DNA of 64,000 nt from Xanthobacteraceae bacterium (GCA_019635585.1 JAHBZE010000001.1:806001-870000); one strand, 5' to 3'. Numbered from the stretch's first letter, positions 8,953-17,666 are shown. The notes: generated by a model from the sequence alone, not told the origin. Numbers and translations are program-made.

Positions 8953-9288
8953 TCAGGAACCGGCAGCGTACTCAGCCGCCACTTCGTCGAGCCAGGTGAG
9001 CGCCTTCGTGACCTCGGCGAGCGGCGACGCGGCACCCATCGGAATCATCACCACCTGTTCGAGCACTTCCTTCGACATGCCTGCCTTGAGGCCGCGCAAG
9101 GCGTGCACGCGAAAGGAGCGCTCGCAGCCGCGCGCCGCGAAACAGCCGATCAGAATGAGTTCGCAGGTGTTCGCGTCGAGCGGACCCGATTGCATGATCG
9201 CGTCGCGCATCCCGCGGTAATGGATACCCGCCTGTTCGTTGACTTTGCGCAGTTGTATCGATGGAAGGTTGACGAGATCGGTCGGCAT
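8953..9288 (-). CDS. Carboxymuconolactone decarboxylase (CMD/AhpD-like) family protein
   Basis: A 111-residue all-alpha protein of the CMD superfamily. The core CFAARGCERSFRVHALRGLK keeps the family Cys and His, but where AhpD-type oxidoreductases have CxxC it has CERS, so a thiol-disulfide role is unlikely. It starts at ATG 9288; its ribosome site (TAGGAG) overlaps the stop of the upstream CoA-binding gene, so translation is probably coupled. It is the last gene of the six-gene carboxylase/acyl-CoA synthetase operon, just before the terminator. Function is unknown; a gamma-lactone decarboxylase-like or structural role is possible. Confidence 0.8.
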   Translation of the reverse strand: MPTDLVNLPSIQLRKVNEQAGIHYRGMRDAIMQSGPLDANTCELILIGCFAARGCERSFRVHALRGLKAGMSKEVLEQVVMIPMGAASPLAEVTKALTWLDEVAAEYAAGS

Positions 9289-9297
9289 CGTTCGCTC

Positions 9298-10758
9298 CTA
9301 AATTAGTGCAGGCTTCGCGAGGCGCTCGCGGAACGTTTCAAAGTGACGGACGGCGGCCAATGCTCTGGCCGCGGCGTTTAGTTCGTCGAAGACAGGAAGG
9401 CTCGCCGCGACCGCGCGGCTGCGATATTCGCGCTTGGGGCCTTCGATATCGGGATCGCCGTCCGAACGCAGCACCAGTACGACATGCATGCCGGAGCGGT
9501 CCCGCGATTTCACCCGCAGCACTGCGTTCATCAGATTGCCGAGCATGTCGACGTGCCGGAACGACAGTACGACCGTCATGTTAACGTGGATAACGAGAGC
9601 GTCAGTGCCGCCGCCTTCGGAGAGCGCGTCGAAGATCGTCTCCGCCGCCCTGCCCTCGTCTTGTTGCAGCGCCCCGGCGGGCAAGTCGATGGGGTTCAGT
9701 ACGCTCGAACCCGCGGGCAACTTCAGCGCCTGAAGCTTTGCCGCGACGCCCGGCGCAAGTGGCGCGACATCGAAACCGGACCGTGCGAGCGCATCCGTAC
9801 CGAGGACGCTCGCGCCCCCGCCGTTACCAAAAAGCACCGCGCGCCGCGCAGGCAGGCTGCGTGGCCCCAGACACTGAAACGCGAGCAGCGCGTCGAGGAA
9901 TGAATCAAGCTCATCGACCAGTACGGCGCCGGTCTGTGCTGCGAGTGCCTTCCAGCCTTCGTCATTGCCGGCCAGCGCCCCGGTATGCGAAGCAGCGGCG
10001 CGGCGGCCTTGACCCGTGCGGCCACCTTTCAGAATCACGACCGGCTTTCGCCCTTCGGCTGCGCGCAGCGCTTCGAACAGATGCCGGCCGTCGCCCGCGC
10101 CTTCGAGATAAAGACCAATCACTTTCGTTTCGGGAGAGGCGAGAAAATACTTCAGCAATTCGTGTGGACGAACATCCGCGCAATTGCCGACCGTCACCAG
10201 ACCGCTGAAGCGCACGCCGCGATTTTGGCCGCGCCGGATAATGTCGACGCCGAGGCCGCCACTCTGACAGATAATGCCAACCGAACCGGCCTCGTCCGTC
10301 GTGCGCTCGGTGAATGTCACACGCGCGCGCGGCGAATAGACGCCGAGGCAGTTCGGACCGATCACTCGGATCTTGGCGTCATGCGCGGCGCGGACGAGTT
10401 CGTCCTCGAGGTCATGACCGCCGGCGGATTCGCTGAACCCGCTCGACATCACCTGCGCGACACGCACGCGGCCCGCGAATGAGCGCAACAACTTCGGCAC
10501 CTGCTGTGCTGCGACCGCTACATAAGCGTAGTCGATCGGCGCGGGCGTCTCGCTCACCGACGAAAACGCCGGCATTCCTTCAATTTCGGCCGCGGAGGGA
10601 TGGATCGGGAAAATTTTTCCCGGGTAGCCGAATGCTTTCAGGTGACGAATGAAACGGTTGCCACCCGCTACGGAAGTGGCCGACGCACCAACAACGGCGA
10701 TGGTCGAAGGGGCAAAGAGCGCGTCGAACGAGTCGGCGCTTCGCGTAGAAACAGACAA
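9298..10758 (-). CDS. NDP-forming acyl-CoA synthetase, alpha (CoA-binding/phosphohistidine) subunit
   Basis: A 486-residue protein with a CoA-binding Rossmann domain (STIAVVGASATSVAGGNRFI) and two succinyl-CoA ligase-like domains (GPNCLGVYSPRARVTFT; IICQSGGLGVDI). AAASHTGALAGND carries the His expected to be phosphorylated in ADP/GDP-forming acyl-CoA synthetases. The frame is open to 10863, which would overlap the upstream gene by 100 bases. Instead, GAGGTGA lies four bases before a TTG at 10758, itself four bases after the upstream stop, so I call TTG as start. With the separate ATP-grasp subunit upstream it should convert acyl-CoA + NDP + Pi to acid + CoA + NTP or the reverse. Substrate unknown. 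Confidence 0.87.
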   Translation of the reverse strand: MSVSTRSADSFDALFAPSTIAVVGASATSVAGGNRFIRHLKAFGYPGKIFPIHPSAAEIEGMPAFSSVSETPAPIDYAYVAVAAQQVPKLLRSFAGRVRVAQVMSSGFSESAGGHDLEDELVRAAHDAKIRVIGPNCLGVYSPRARVTFTERTTDEAGSVGIICQSGGLGVDIIRRGQNRGVRFSGLVTVGNCADVRPHELLKYFLASPETKVIGLYLEGAGDGRHLFEALRAAEGRKPVVILKGGRTGQGRRAAASHTGALAGNDEGWKALAAQTGAVLVDELDSFLDALLAFQCLGPRSLPARRAVLFGNGGGASVLGTDALARSGFDVAPLAPGVAAKLQALKLPAGSSVLNPIDLPAGALQQDEGRAAETIFDALSEGGGTDALVIHVNMTVVLSFRHVDMLGNLMNAVLRVKSRDRSGMHVVLVLRSDGDPDIEGPKREYRSRAVAASLPVFDELNAAARALAAVRHFETFRERLAKPALI

Positions 10759-10762
10759 GACG

Positions 10763-11482
10763 TCACCTCTTCGCGGTTTTCTGCAAGATGAACCGCGCAT
10801 CGACCGCGGTCGCCGCATCGCTCGTAACGAGCAACGGATTGATGTCGATCTCCGCGATTTCATCCGCGCTGTTGGTCAGAAGCCCGTTTTCGCCGCCGAT
10901 TTTCAGAAGAACGTCGATTACAGCGTCGGTCGAAACCGGCGCGCGGCCGCGCGCGCCATGCAGCAACGCTGCGCCACGCAATTCGGAGAGCATTTCGGCC
11001 GCGTCCGCGCGCGTAATCGGGCAAATGCGGAAAGCGACGTCCTTCATGACCTCGACGAATACGCCGCCCAGCCCCGTCATGATCATCGGGCCGAATTCCG
11101 GATCGACCACGCCGCCGACGACGACTTCGATACCAGGCGCCGCCATTTCTTCAATCAGCCAGCGGCGCGCGCCAATTCTCTTGGCGTCGAGCGCCGCATT
11201 GATCTCGGTAAGCGCCCGCTCGACGGCAGCAAGGTCTTTCAGACCGACCTTCACCGCGCCGAAGTCGCTCTTATGAACGACTTCGTCCGAGACGACTTTC
11301 AAAACATAAGGTGGCTTTAGTGCAGCGACCGCGGAAGGCAATTCCTCCGGAGAGGTGACGACGCGCGACGCGGGCACGCGAATGCCGAAAGACGCGAGCA
11401 GCTCTTTGCCCACCGGCTCGTCGAGCGAATTGCTGCCGCGACCGCGTGCGGCGCGGATTATTTCCTTCACGTCGGCGGCCAT
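10763..11482 (-). CDS. NDP-forming acyl-CoA synthetase, beta (ATP-grasp) subunit
   Basis: A 239-residue ATP-grasp protein. LLASFGIRVPASRVV is the typical opening of the ATP-grasp_5 domain, VLKVVSDEVVHKSDFGAV contains the His region that relays phosphate in these enzymes, and EIDINPLLV is the metal-binding end of the grasp fold. It starts at ATG 11482, six bases after the biotin-carrier gene, and ends four bases before the alpha subunit. In many bacteria the two subunits are fused with alpha first; here they are separate and beta precedes alpha. Together they would activate or release the acid handled by the neighbouring carboxylase. Confidence 0.88.
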   Translation of the reverse strand: MAADVKEIIRAARGRGSNSLDEPVGKELLASFGIRVPASRVVTSPEELPSAVAALKPPYVLKVVSDEVVHKSDFGAVKVGLKDLAAVERALTEINAALDAKRIGARRWLIEEMAAPGIEVVVGGVVDPEFGPMIMTGLGGVFVEVMKDVAFRICPITRADAAEMLSELRGAALLHGARGRAPVSTDAVIDVLLKIGGENGLLTNSADEIAEIDINPLLVTSDAATAVDARFILQKTAKR

Positions 11483-11488
11483 TGGAGA

Positions 11489-11710
11489 CTACGTCCCGAG
11501 CGCGACGACCGCCTGGCCTTCGCTGACAGGATCGCCTACCGCAACCAGAATTTTCGTGACCACACCAGCATCAGGCGCGAGTACCGGAATCTCCATCTTC
11601 ATGGATTCGATCAAGACGACCGGCGTGTCGGCCTCGACCGAATCGCCAACGGCCACCAGAATTTTCCAGACCGAGCCTGTTACCTCGGAAACAACATCAG
11701 TATCCGCCAC
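11489..11710 (-). CDS. Small biotin carrier protein (biotinyl domain only)
   Basis: At 73 residues this is a bare biotinyl/lipoyl domain. ESMKMEIPV has the canonical MKM biotinylation site with Lys38; hydrophobic repeats on both sides form the half-barrels, and GDPVSEGQ is the C-terminal hairpin. The start is GTG 11710 preceded by AGGA; an upstream ATG is out of frame. It sits 19 bases after the carboxyltransferase gene and six bases before the ATP-grasp gene. It should carry CO2 between the biotin carboxylase (13297-14670) and the carboxyltransferase (11730-13265). Confidence 0.92.
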   Translation of the reverse strand: MADTDVVSEVTGSVWKILVAVGDSVEADTPVVLIESMKMEIPVLAPDAGVVTKILVAVGDPVSEGQAVVALGT

Positions 11711-11729
11711 TGTTCATATCCTCTCTCGC

Positions 11730-13265
11730 TTAGTAGCTGGTCGGCCAATTGCTTAAGAGATGACGGCCCACTTCGCTTCCCATTCTCTTGCGATGCACAT
11801 CCAGCATCGAGATCAGGCAACTGCGCGTATCGCTCGGGTCGATAACGTCCTGCGTTTCGTAAAGCGCGGCCAGATTCCATGCCGACGTGTCGCGCGTCAC
11901 CTGTTGCAGCAATTCTTCGTAACGCGCCGGGTCTTCTTCCTTCTTCACGCCGAAGAGAACATTGACGCTCACCTCCGGCGCCATAAAGCCGAGATCGGCG
12001 GTCGGCCAGCAAATCACCTCGTCAGAATTCCGGCCGCCACCCATGTTCAGGTAGGCCTGACCGTAGCTCTTGCGCATGATGACCGAAATCTTCGGCACCG
12101 TAACGAGCGAAAGCGCGTTCATCCAGTTGATGATCTTGCTTGGCGCGGCGCGGCGCTCGCCTTCCAGACCGATCAGGAACCCGGGTTGATCGACCAGGAA
12201 CACGATCGGGATATTGAAGCTGTCGCAGAAAACGAGGAATGACGTCGCCTTGTTGCAGGCATCGACGTCGATCGCGCCGCCCTTGAACATCGGGTTGTTC
12301 GCGAGAACGCCGACCGTGCGGCCGTTCAGCCGGATCAGCGACGTGGAAAGCGACTTGCCGAAGCGCGCTTTGAGTTCGAAAACGCTGCCGGGGTCGGCGA
12401 TCGCCTCGACCACCTTGCGCACATCATAGACCTTGCTGCCGTCGGCCGGAACGATGTCCAGAATACGCTTGCCGGCTTCGTCTGCGCCCGCGGGAACGTC
12501 ATGTACGGGGGCCGCTTCATTATTATGGCTCGGAAGATAGCTGAGGTAGCGCTTGATCGTTTCAATCGCCTTCTCGTCGCTGTCCACGACGACATCGACA
12601 AGGCCGGTGGTTTCGGAATGCAGCTTCCATCCGCCAAGCTCTTCGGCATCGACCGGCTGATTGATCGCCATCGACGTGACGCGGCTGCTTGCGACAGCCA
12701 TCTGCGCACCCTTGCGCATGACGACGAAATCCGACATGCACGCATACCAGGTCGAGGAGCCGTAGCAAGAACCGAGCAGCGCGGAAACCCACGGCGACTG
12801 GCGCATCCGCTGATACTCCGCAGGATCCTGTCCGAGAATTGCGCGACCCTGCGCGCCCATCCGGTCGGGCATGCGCGCTCCGGTCGATTCGCCAAGAAAG
12901 ACGAGCGGCATGCCGCTGCGGGTCGCCACTTCCCGCATGTGCCGGATCTTCTTGCCGTTCACGACCGAACTCGATGCGCCCATCACGGTCATGTCGTTCG
13001 ACACGAGCGCAACCGGACGGCCCTCGATCTTCCCGAAGCCGGCGATCTTGCCGTCGGCCGGCGTTTTTTCCCTGGCTTCCGGCAGATGCGACGTCGCGAA
13101 AAGACCGCTTTCGACGTAAGTGCCTGCGTCGAGAAGCTTGTCGATGCGCTCGCGCGCGTTCAGATTTCCTTCGGCGCGGCGGCGGCTCAGCTTTTCCGGC
13201 CCGCCCATAGCAAGCGCTTTTGCCTTGCGCGTTTCAAGTTCGTTCAGCTTGGCTTTAATCGTCAT
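11730..13265 (-). CDS. Acyl-CoA carboxylase carboxyltransferase (beta) subunit
   Basis: A 511-residue carboxyltransferase of the propionyl/methylcrotonyl-CoA carboxylase beta family with two crotonase-like halves. The N-half has LLDAGTYVESGLF and FLGESTGARMPDRM; the C-half has GVLANNPMFKGGAIDVDA, VDQPGFLIGLEGE and MGGGRNSDEVICWP. GTG 13268 and ATG 13265 are adjacent; I use the ATG, with GGGG as ribosome site. It lies 31 bases after the biotin carboxylase gene and before the biotin carrier, giving all three functional parts in one operon. The acyl-CoA substrate is not evident; pairing with an NDP-forming acyl-CoA synthetase suggests carboxylation of a catabolic acyl-CoA. Confidence 0.92.
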   Translation of the reverse strand: MTIKAKLNELETRKAKALAMGGPEKLSRRRAEGNLNARERIDKLLDAGTYVESGLFATSHLPEAREKTPADGKIAGFGKIEGRPVALVSNDMTVMGASSSVVNGKKIRHMREVATRSGMPLVFLGESTGARMPDRMGAQGRAILGQDPAEYQRMRQSPWVSALLGSCYGSSTWYACMSDFVVMRKGAQMAVASSRVTSMAINQPVDAEELGGWKLHSETTGLVDVVVDSDEKAIETIKRYLSYLPSHNNEAAPVHDVPAGADEAGKRILDIVPADGSKVYDVRKVVEAIADPGSVFELKARFGKSLSTSLIRLNGRTVGVLANNPMFKGGAIDVDACNKATSFLVFCDSFNIPIVFLVDQPGFLIGLEGERRAAPSKIINWMNALSLVTVPKISVIMRKSYGQAYLNMGGGRNSDEVICWPTADLGFMAPEVSVNVLFGVKKEEDPARYEELLQQVTRDTSAWNLAALYETQDVIDPSDTRSCLISMLDVHRKRMGSEVGRHLLSNWPTSY

Positions 13266-13296
13266 CACTACCCCAAGTCGTCGCTAAGCCAGAAGA

Positions 13297-14670
13297 TCAC
13301 AGCATGTGCTGGGTAGGATGACCCGCCCACATCTGCTCCTTCACGTAGCGCGTATGGACGTCGCCGGAGACGAAGTCCTTTTCGCCCATAAGGCGCTTAT
13401 GAAATTCGATGGTCGTCGGCACGCCGGCAATCTTGAATTCGCCGAGTGCGCGTTGCATGCGCGACAGCGCTTCGTCACGATCGGCTCCCCACACCAGGAG
13501 CTTTGCGATCAACGAATCGTAATGCGGCGGCAGCTTATAGCCGGGATAGGCGTGGCTATCGAGCCGCACACCGGGGCCCGACGGTGTGACGTACTCGCCG
13601 AGCACGCCAGGACGCGGCATGAATCCCTTCTCGGGATCCTCGGCGTTGATCCGGCACTCGATTACATGCCCGCACGTACGCACATCCGATTGTGTAACGC
13701 TCAGCAGCTCACCGTCGGCGATGCGAATCTGCATTTTCACGAGATCGAGCCCGGTCAGCATTTCCGTCACCGGATGCTCGACCTGAATGCGCGTATTCAT
13801 CTCGATGAAATAGAATTCCTGCTTCGCCGCATCGACGATGTATTCAAGCGTTCCCGCGCTGCGGTATCCTACTCGCTGCGCCATCGCGACCGCCGACGCG
13901 GTCAATCGTTCCCGCAACGCGGGTGTAAGCGCGGGCGAAGGACCCTCTTCGACAAGTTTCTGATGCCGGCGCTGGATGGTACAATCGCGCTCGCCGAGAT
14001 GAATGACGTTCTTGCCGTCGCCCATCACCTGCACTTCGACGTGACGCACGGGCGAAAGATACTTTTCGATATACAATGAGCCGTCGCCGAATGCCGCCGA
14101 TGCTTCGGCAGCCGCGCGCTCCAGACTCTCACGCAACTCGCTTTCCTGGTTGACGACCCGCATACCACGGCCGCCACCGCCGGCCGCCGCTTTCACCAGC
14201 AGCGGATAGCCGATGCGGCGGCCGATCTCGATCGCCTCTTCCGCGGACGTGATCGGATCGGGCGATCCCATCGTAATCGGCACGCCGGCTTCATGCGCGA
14301 GTTTTCGCGCAGCCGCCTTGTCACCCATCATACGAATGACCGACGCTTGCGGGCCTACATAAATGAGGCCCGCCTTCTCGCATTCCTCCGCGAACTCCGC
14401 GTTTTCGGAAAGGAAACCGTATCCCGGATGAATTGCATCGGCTCCCGAGGACATCGCCGCCTCGATGAGAACCTTCTGGTTAAGATAACTTTCTTTCGAA
14501 GGTGCCGCGCCGACACAAACAGATTTGTCCGCCAATTTCACGGCGAGCGAGTCCTGATCCGCCTCCGAGTAAGCCTGAACGGAAACGATGCCCAGTTCGC
14601 GGCACGCGCGAATAATGCGGACTGCGATCTCTCCGCGATTGGCAATAAAAAGGCTTTTGATCCGCTGCAT
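13297..14670 (-). CDS. Biotin carboxylase subunit of an acyl-CoA carboxylase
   Basis: A 457-residue biotin carboxylase, the usual length for a stand-alone AccC-type subunit. LFIANRGEIAVRII (7-20) opens the N-terminal domain, HPGYGFLSEN is at 81-90, the glycine-rich lid GGGGRGM at 164-170, HQKLVEEGPSPAL at 236-248 and EMNTRIQVEHP at 290-300, the catalytic bicarbonate/biotin region. It starts at ATG 14670 and is the first gene of the operon. The GntR/UTRA regulator ends 121 bases upstream. It is the only biotin carboxylase in the window, so it might also charge the second biotin carrier (22528-23031). Confidence 0.95.
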   Translation of the reverse strand: MQRIKSLFIANRGEIAVRIIRACRELGIVSVQAYSEADQDSLAVKLADKSVCVGAAPSKESYLNQKVLIEAAMSSGADAIHPGYGFLSENAEFAEECEKAGLIYVGPQASVIRMMGDKAAARKLAHEAGVPITMGSPDPITSAEEAIEIGRRIGYPLLVKAAAGGGGRGMRVVNQESELRESLERAAAEASAAFGDGSLYIEKYLSPVRHVEVQVMGDGKNVIHLGERDCTIQRRHQKLVEEGPSPALTPALRERLTASAVAMAQRVGYRSAGTLEYIVDAAKQEFYFIEMNTRIQVEHPVTEMLTGLDLVKMQIRIADGELLSVTQSDVRTCGHVIECRINAEDPEKGFMPRPGVLGEYVTPSGPGVRLDSHAYPGYKLPPHYDSLIAKLLVWGADRDEALSRMQRALGEFKIAGVPTTIEFHKRLMGEKDFVSGDVHTRYVKEQMWAGHPTQHML

Positions 14671-14703
14671 GACCGGCGCATTTCCACCGAAATGGAGCGT
14701 ATT

Positions 14704-14726
14704 AAGCCCTTGTAAAAACAGGGCTT
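14704..14726. promoter_or_regulatory. Inverted repeat in the leader of the carboxylase operon
   Basis: AAGCCCT (14704-14710) and AGGGCTT (14720-14726) are perfectly complementary around a 9-base AT-rich spacer. There is no T-tract after it in either direction, so an operator or leader hairpin is more likely than a terminator. It lies 34 bases before the biotin carboxylase start. Confidence 0.4.
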
Positions 14727-14741
14727 TACGCTCTCTAAATT

Positions 14742-14760
14742 CATCTATATGTTTTATATA
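14742..14760. promoter_or_regulatory. AT-rich dyad between GntR/UTRA gene and carboxylase operon
   Basis: TATAT (14746-14750), GTTTT, ATATA (14756-14760) form an inverted repeat preceded by CATCTATAT (14742-14750). The nonamer CATCTATAT recurs at 24470-24478 in front of the second biotin-enzyme operon. GntR/HutC regulators often bind AT-rich dyads next to their own genes; this assignment is inference. Confidence 0.3.
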
Positions 14761-14791
14761 CGTTGTCGGCGGTCACGACAAGCAAATTCGC

Positions 14792-15592
14792 TCAGTCGAC
14801 GCGAATCTCTCCGCCGATCGCGTTGCGGTATTCGTATGCATCGGTGCGTATCAATGACTTGCGGAATTCGACGGGCCGATTGCCAAATGCGTAAGCAATG
14901 CGAACGACAGACAAGAGCGGCGTGTTCAACTCGACGCCGAGCCTTTCGGCGCTCCATTCGTTCGCAAGGGCGCCATGCATCCGGTCCAGAACGCGAAATA
15001 CGTTGATGCCGAAATGACTCTGATAGAAGCCGTACATCGTGGTTTCGCGCGCAACGAGATCTTCCTCGTTCAGACCGGAGTATGTCTTCTTCGCGAGGTT
15101 GATCTCGTCGAGGATCACGGGATTACCGCTCATCAGCAACACGTTGACGATGCGGTAGGTCGGGTCGCCCTTGCGCAGTCCGAGCGCCTCGGCGGTCTCT
15201 GCATCGGCGCGAGTCTCTTCGAACGAAAGCGTCTGCACGATCGGGATGACGCGAACGCCGTCCTGTCTGAAGTACGGCCAGAAGCGATTGAGCATACGCT
15301 CCGGACTCAAGGCGGCGAGAAAAGTACCGCGCCCCTGTTGACGAACGACGATATGCTCAGCCACCAGATCGTCCATCGCACGGCGCACGGTACCGATGCT
15401 GACTTCGAAACGGGCCGCGAGTTGTTTTTCCGTCGGGAGAGGATCTTGAGGACTGATGTCTCCGCTGCTGAGCATGCGAGTTACATCGATCTTGATGCGT
15501 TTATAAAGCGAGACGCCGTCTTCCTTTCCCGGGTGGGAGGTTTTGCGGCCGCGTCCGTTGGCCCGGCTTTTCTTGCGTGACTTGGCTTTCAT
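14792..15592 (-). CDS. GntR-family transcriptional regulator, HutC/UTRA subfamily
   Basis: A 266-residue regulator: a basic N-terminal tail (MKAKSRKKSRANGRGRK), a GntR winged HTH at about 28-95 (PLPTEKQLAARFEVSIGTVR; QQGRGTFLA is the wing), and a C-terminal UTRA effector domain (RKGDPTYRIVNVLLM; SLIRTDAYEYRNAIGGE). Start ATG 15592, 39 bases from the divergent PRISE-like reductase start at 15632. It precedes the carboxylase operon on the same strand with 121 bases between, so it probably regulates that operon and perhaps the divergent gene. UTRA domains usually bind small organic acids, sugars or amino acids; the ligand is unknown. Confidence 0.9.
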   Translation of the reverse strand: MKAKSRKKSRANGRGRKTSHPGKEDGVSLYKRIKIDVTRMLSSGDISPQDPLPTEKQLAARFEVSIGTVRRAMDDLVAEHIVVRQQGRGTFLAALSPERMLNRFWPYFRQDGVRVIPIVQTLSFEETRADAETAEALGLRKGDPTYRIVNVLLMSGNPVILDEINLAKKTYSGLNEEDLVARETTMYGFYQSHFGINVFRVLDRMHGALANEWSAERLGVELNTPLLSVVRIAYAFGNRPVEFRKSLIRTDAYEYRNAIGGEIRVD

Positions 15593-15631
15593 TGTGTGGG
15601 CGCAATCCCGAATGAAATTGGAGTTCTGAAA

Positions 15632-16684
15632 ATGAAAAAGTTTCGTTGCATCGTTGCCGGCGCGCTCGGCGTTGGCGGCCGCGCGTTGTTAGACGAACTC
15701 GAGAGCCGCGGCGAATGGGAAGTATTCGCCCTCTCCCGCCGCAAGCCAGATTTCGCGAGCCGCGCACAATTCATTTCGGTGGATCTCGGCGATCTTGAGC
15801 AGACAAAACGCGCTGCGAAAGAAATGAGCGGCGCGACGCATGTGTTCTTCGCGGCATATACGCCCCAGCCGACACTCGCGGAAGAAGTCGCACCCAATCT
15901 ATGCATGCTCAAAAATCTCGTTACATCGGTAGAATCGGCGTCGCCGCAATTGCGACACGTCGCGATTGTGCAGGGAAGCAAGTGGTATGGCAATCACTTG
16001 GGGCCTTATAAGACGCCTGCGAGGGAAGATGATCCTCGCCACATGCCGCCGAATTTTTATTACGACCAGCAAGACTGGATCCAAGCCTATCAGCGCGGAA
16101 AATCGTGGAACTGGTCCTCGTGGCGGCCGCACGGTTTTTGCGGCACTTCCGTCGGAAGCGCGATGAACCAACTGACGGGACTCGCCATTTATGCGACCAT
16201 CTCGCGAGAACTCGGCCTTCCGCTGCGCTTCCCCGGCTCGCCGATAGCTTTCAAGTCGATCTACCAATTCACCGATGCCTCGCTCCTCGCCCGCGCGTTG
16301 CTGTGGGGCAGCGAGAACCCCGCATGCGCAAACCAGGCGTTTAACCTGACGAACGGCGAATACGACCGCTGGGAAAACATCTGGCCCGCGATCGCGGACT
16401 GCTTCGGCATGAATCCGGGCCCGGTTCAGACCATCAGTCTCGCGCGCTTCATGGCCGACAAGGAACCGTTGTGGGCGCATATTTGCGAAAAGCACGGCCT
16501 TAAGTCCTATCGGATTCAAGATCTCGTCAAATGGGATTTCGTCGACTGGGTGTACGGCGCGACGTTCGACCAGATGTCCAACCTGTCGAAAGTACGCCGC
16601 GCGGGCTGGAACGAAACGCTCGATGCGGAAACGATGTTTCGCAGACTGTTCGCAAAACTCCGCACCGAGCGCATTATTCCATGA
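15632..16684 (+). CDS. SDR-family reductase, PRISE (progesterone 5-beta-reductase/iridoid synthase)-like
   Basis: A 350-residue NAD(P)-dependent reductase. IVAGALGVGGRALLDEL is the nucleotide-binding turn, VFALSRRKP ends the second strand, and QGSKWYGNHLGPYKTP plus NFYYDQQDW match the Lys and the FYYxxxD motif diagnostic of PRISE proteins, which reduce activated C=C bonds of enones. The frame is open to GTG 15596, but GGAG eight bases before ATG 15632 and the start of the conserved fold favour 15632. It is divergent from the GntR/UTRA regulator and convergent with the amidohydrolase gene. An enoyl or enone reduction in the same pathway is plausible; substrate unknown. Confidence 0.82.
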   Translation: MKKFRCIVAGALGVGGRALLDELESRGEWEVFALSRRKPDFASRAQFISVDLGDLEQTKRAAKEMSGATHVFFAAYTPQPTLAEEVAPNLCMLKNLVTSVESASPQLRHVAIVQGSKWYGNHLGPYKTPAREDDPRHMPPNFYYDQQDWIQAYQRGKSWNWSSWRPHGFCGTSVGSAMNQLTGLAIYATISRELGLPLRFPGSPIAFKSIYQFTDASLLARALLWGSENPACANQAFNLTNGEYDRWENIWPAIADCFGMNPGPVQTISLARFMADKEPLWAHICEKHGLKSYRIQDLVKWDFVDWVYGATFDQMSNLSKVRRAGWNETLDAETMFRRLFAKLRTERIIP

Positions 16685-16692
16685 CGGCGGCG

Positions 16693-17562
16693 CTAGCTCT
16701 TGATTTTCAGGAGCTTGGCGGCGTTGTCCCACATGAGTTTCGGGATGATGTCCTGCCGGTAACCGAGTGCCAGGAAATCGCGTACCGCTTCCTGAATATC
16801 CTTTGTCGGATAAGCCGAACCGAACAGCGTCCGGTCCTCAAGAAACATGTTCGCACCCTTCACATAGGTGTCCGCGCAAATCATGCCCATCGTAGCGCCA
16901 TAGAGATCCGGCGAGACGTAAATATTCGGGCATGCCAGGGCGACGACCACCATCTCTTCCGCGTAAGGCCAAGCGGCATGAGAGACGATGAATTTCACCT
17001 TCGGATATTTCTGCGCGGCGCGCTGGATCGAAACGGGACGCGACCAACTGATGTCATGGCCGCCGAGCGCGGAGAGCAAGCCGGAGAGCGAGATCGAAAC
17101 CGGAAGATCGTATTCCTGCGCGATCTCGTAAATCGGATCGAGGCTCTCGTCATCCGACCAGCGCGGGCGAATGCCAGAGCCCGGTTCGATCGAAATGCCC
17201 TTAATGTTGGTGGCGCGCGCAAACTCGCGCACTTCCGCGAGGCCCTGCGGAATCGCCTCGAGATCGATGCCGAGGAAGCCAAGAAAACGATCCGGCCATT
17301 TCGCGACCGCTTCGACGATGTCACGGTTCGCGACACCACCGAGGTTGCCGGCCCCAGACGCGGCACGGCCCATCAGCACGCCGTATTTAATGCCGGCCGA
17401 GTCCATCTCCTCGAACAGAAGATCGACCGACTCGAGCCACGCAGAGCGCGGTCCCTTGAAGCTCACCAGATTGCGCGGATAGTGCATCGCCGTGCGAAAC
17501 ACGGAGCCCTTCGTCCAAGCCGGAATCGGCGGACGCAAACGCATGTCGATAATCGGCATCAT
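16693..17562 (-). CDS. Amidohydrolase-2 superfamily protein lacking the N-terminal HxH
   Basis: A 289-residue TIM-barrel protein of the amidohydrolase-related (ACMSD/TIM-like) family. After strand 1, where active relatives have DxHxH, this protein has IIDMRLRPP, so two metal ligands are missing. IVSHAAWPYAEEM retains the later strand His, and LFGSAYPTKD and MWDNAAKLL match the family C-terminus. It starts at tandem ATGs 17562/17559 behind GGGAGG. It ends eight bases from the convergent reductase stop. It could be a metal-independent hydrolase/decarboxylase or a binding protein; I would not assign a reaction. Confidence 0.8.
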   Translation of the reverse strand: MMPIIDMRLRPPIPAWTKGSVFRTAMHYPRNLVSFKGPRSAWLESVDLLFEEMDSAGIKYGVLMGRAASGAGNLGGVANRDIVEAVAKWPDRFLGFLGIDLEAIPQGLAEVREFARATNIKGISIEPGSGIRPRWSDDESLDPIYEIAQEYDLPVSISLSGLLSALGGHDISWSRPVSIQRAAQKYPKVKFIVSHAAWPYAEEMVVVALACPNIYVSPDLYGATMGMICADTYVKGANMFLEDRTLFGSAYPTKDIQEAVRDFLALGYRQDIIPKLMWDNAAKLLKIKS

Positions 17563-17666
17563 ATTCGGCTAAACCTCCCTATTTCCGATATTCATATTCT
17601 TGTTCTTGTTCTTGCGCGTGCGTCGCGCGTGTTCTTCAAGACGTATTCGAACCAAAGGAGCGCCCG

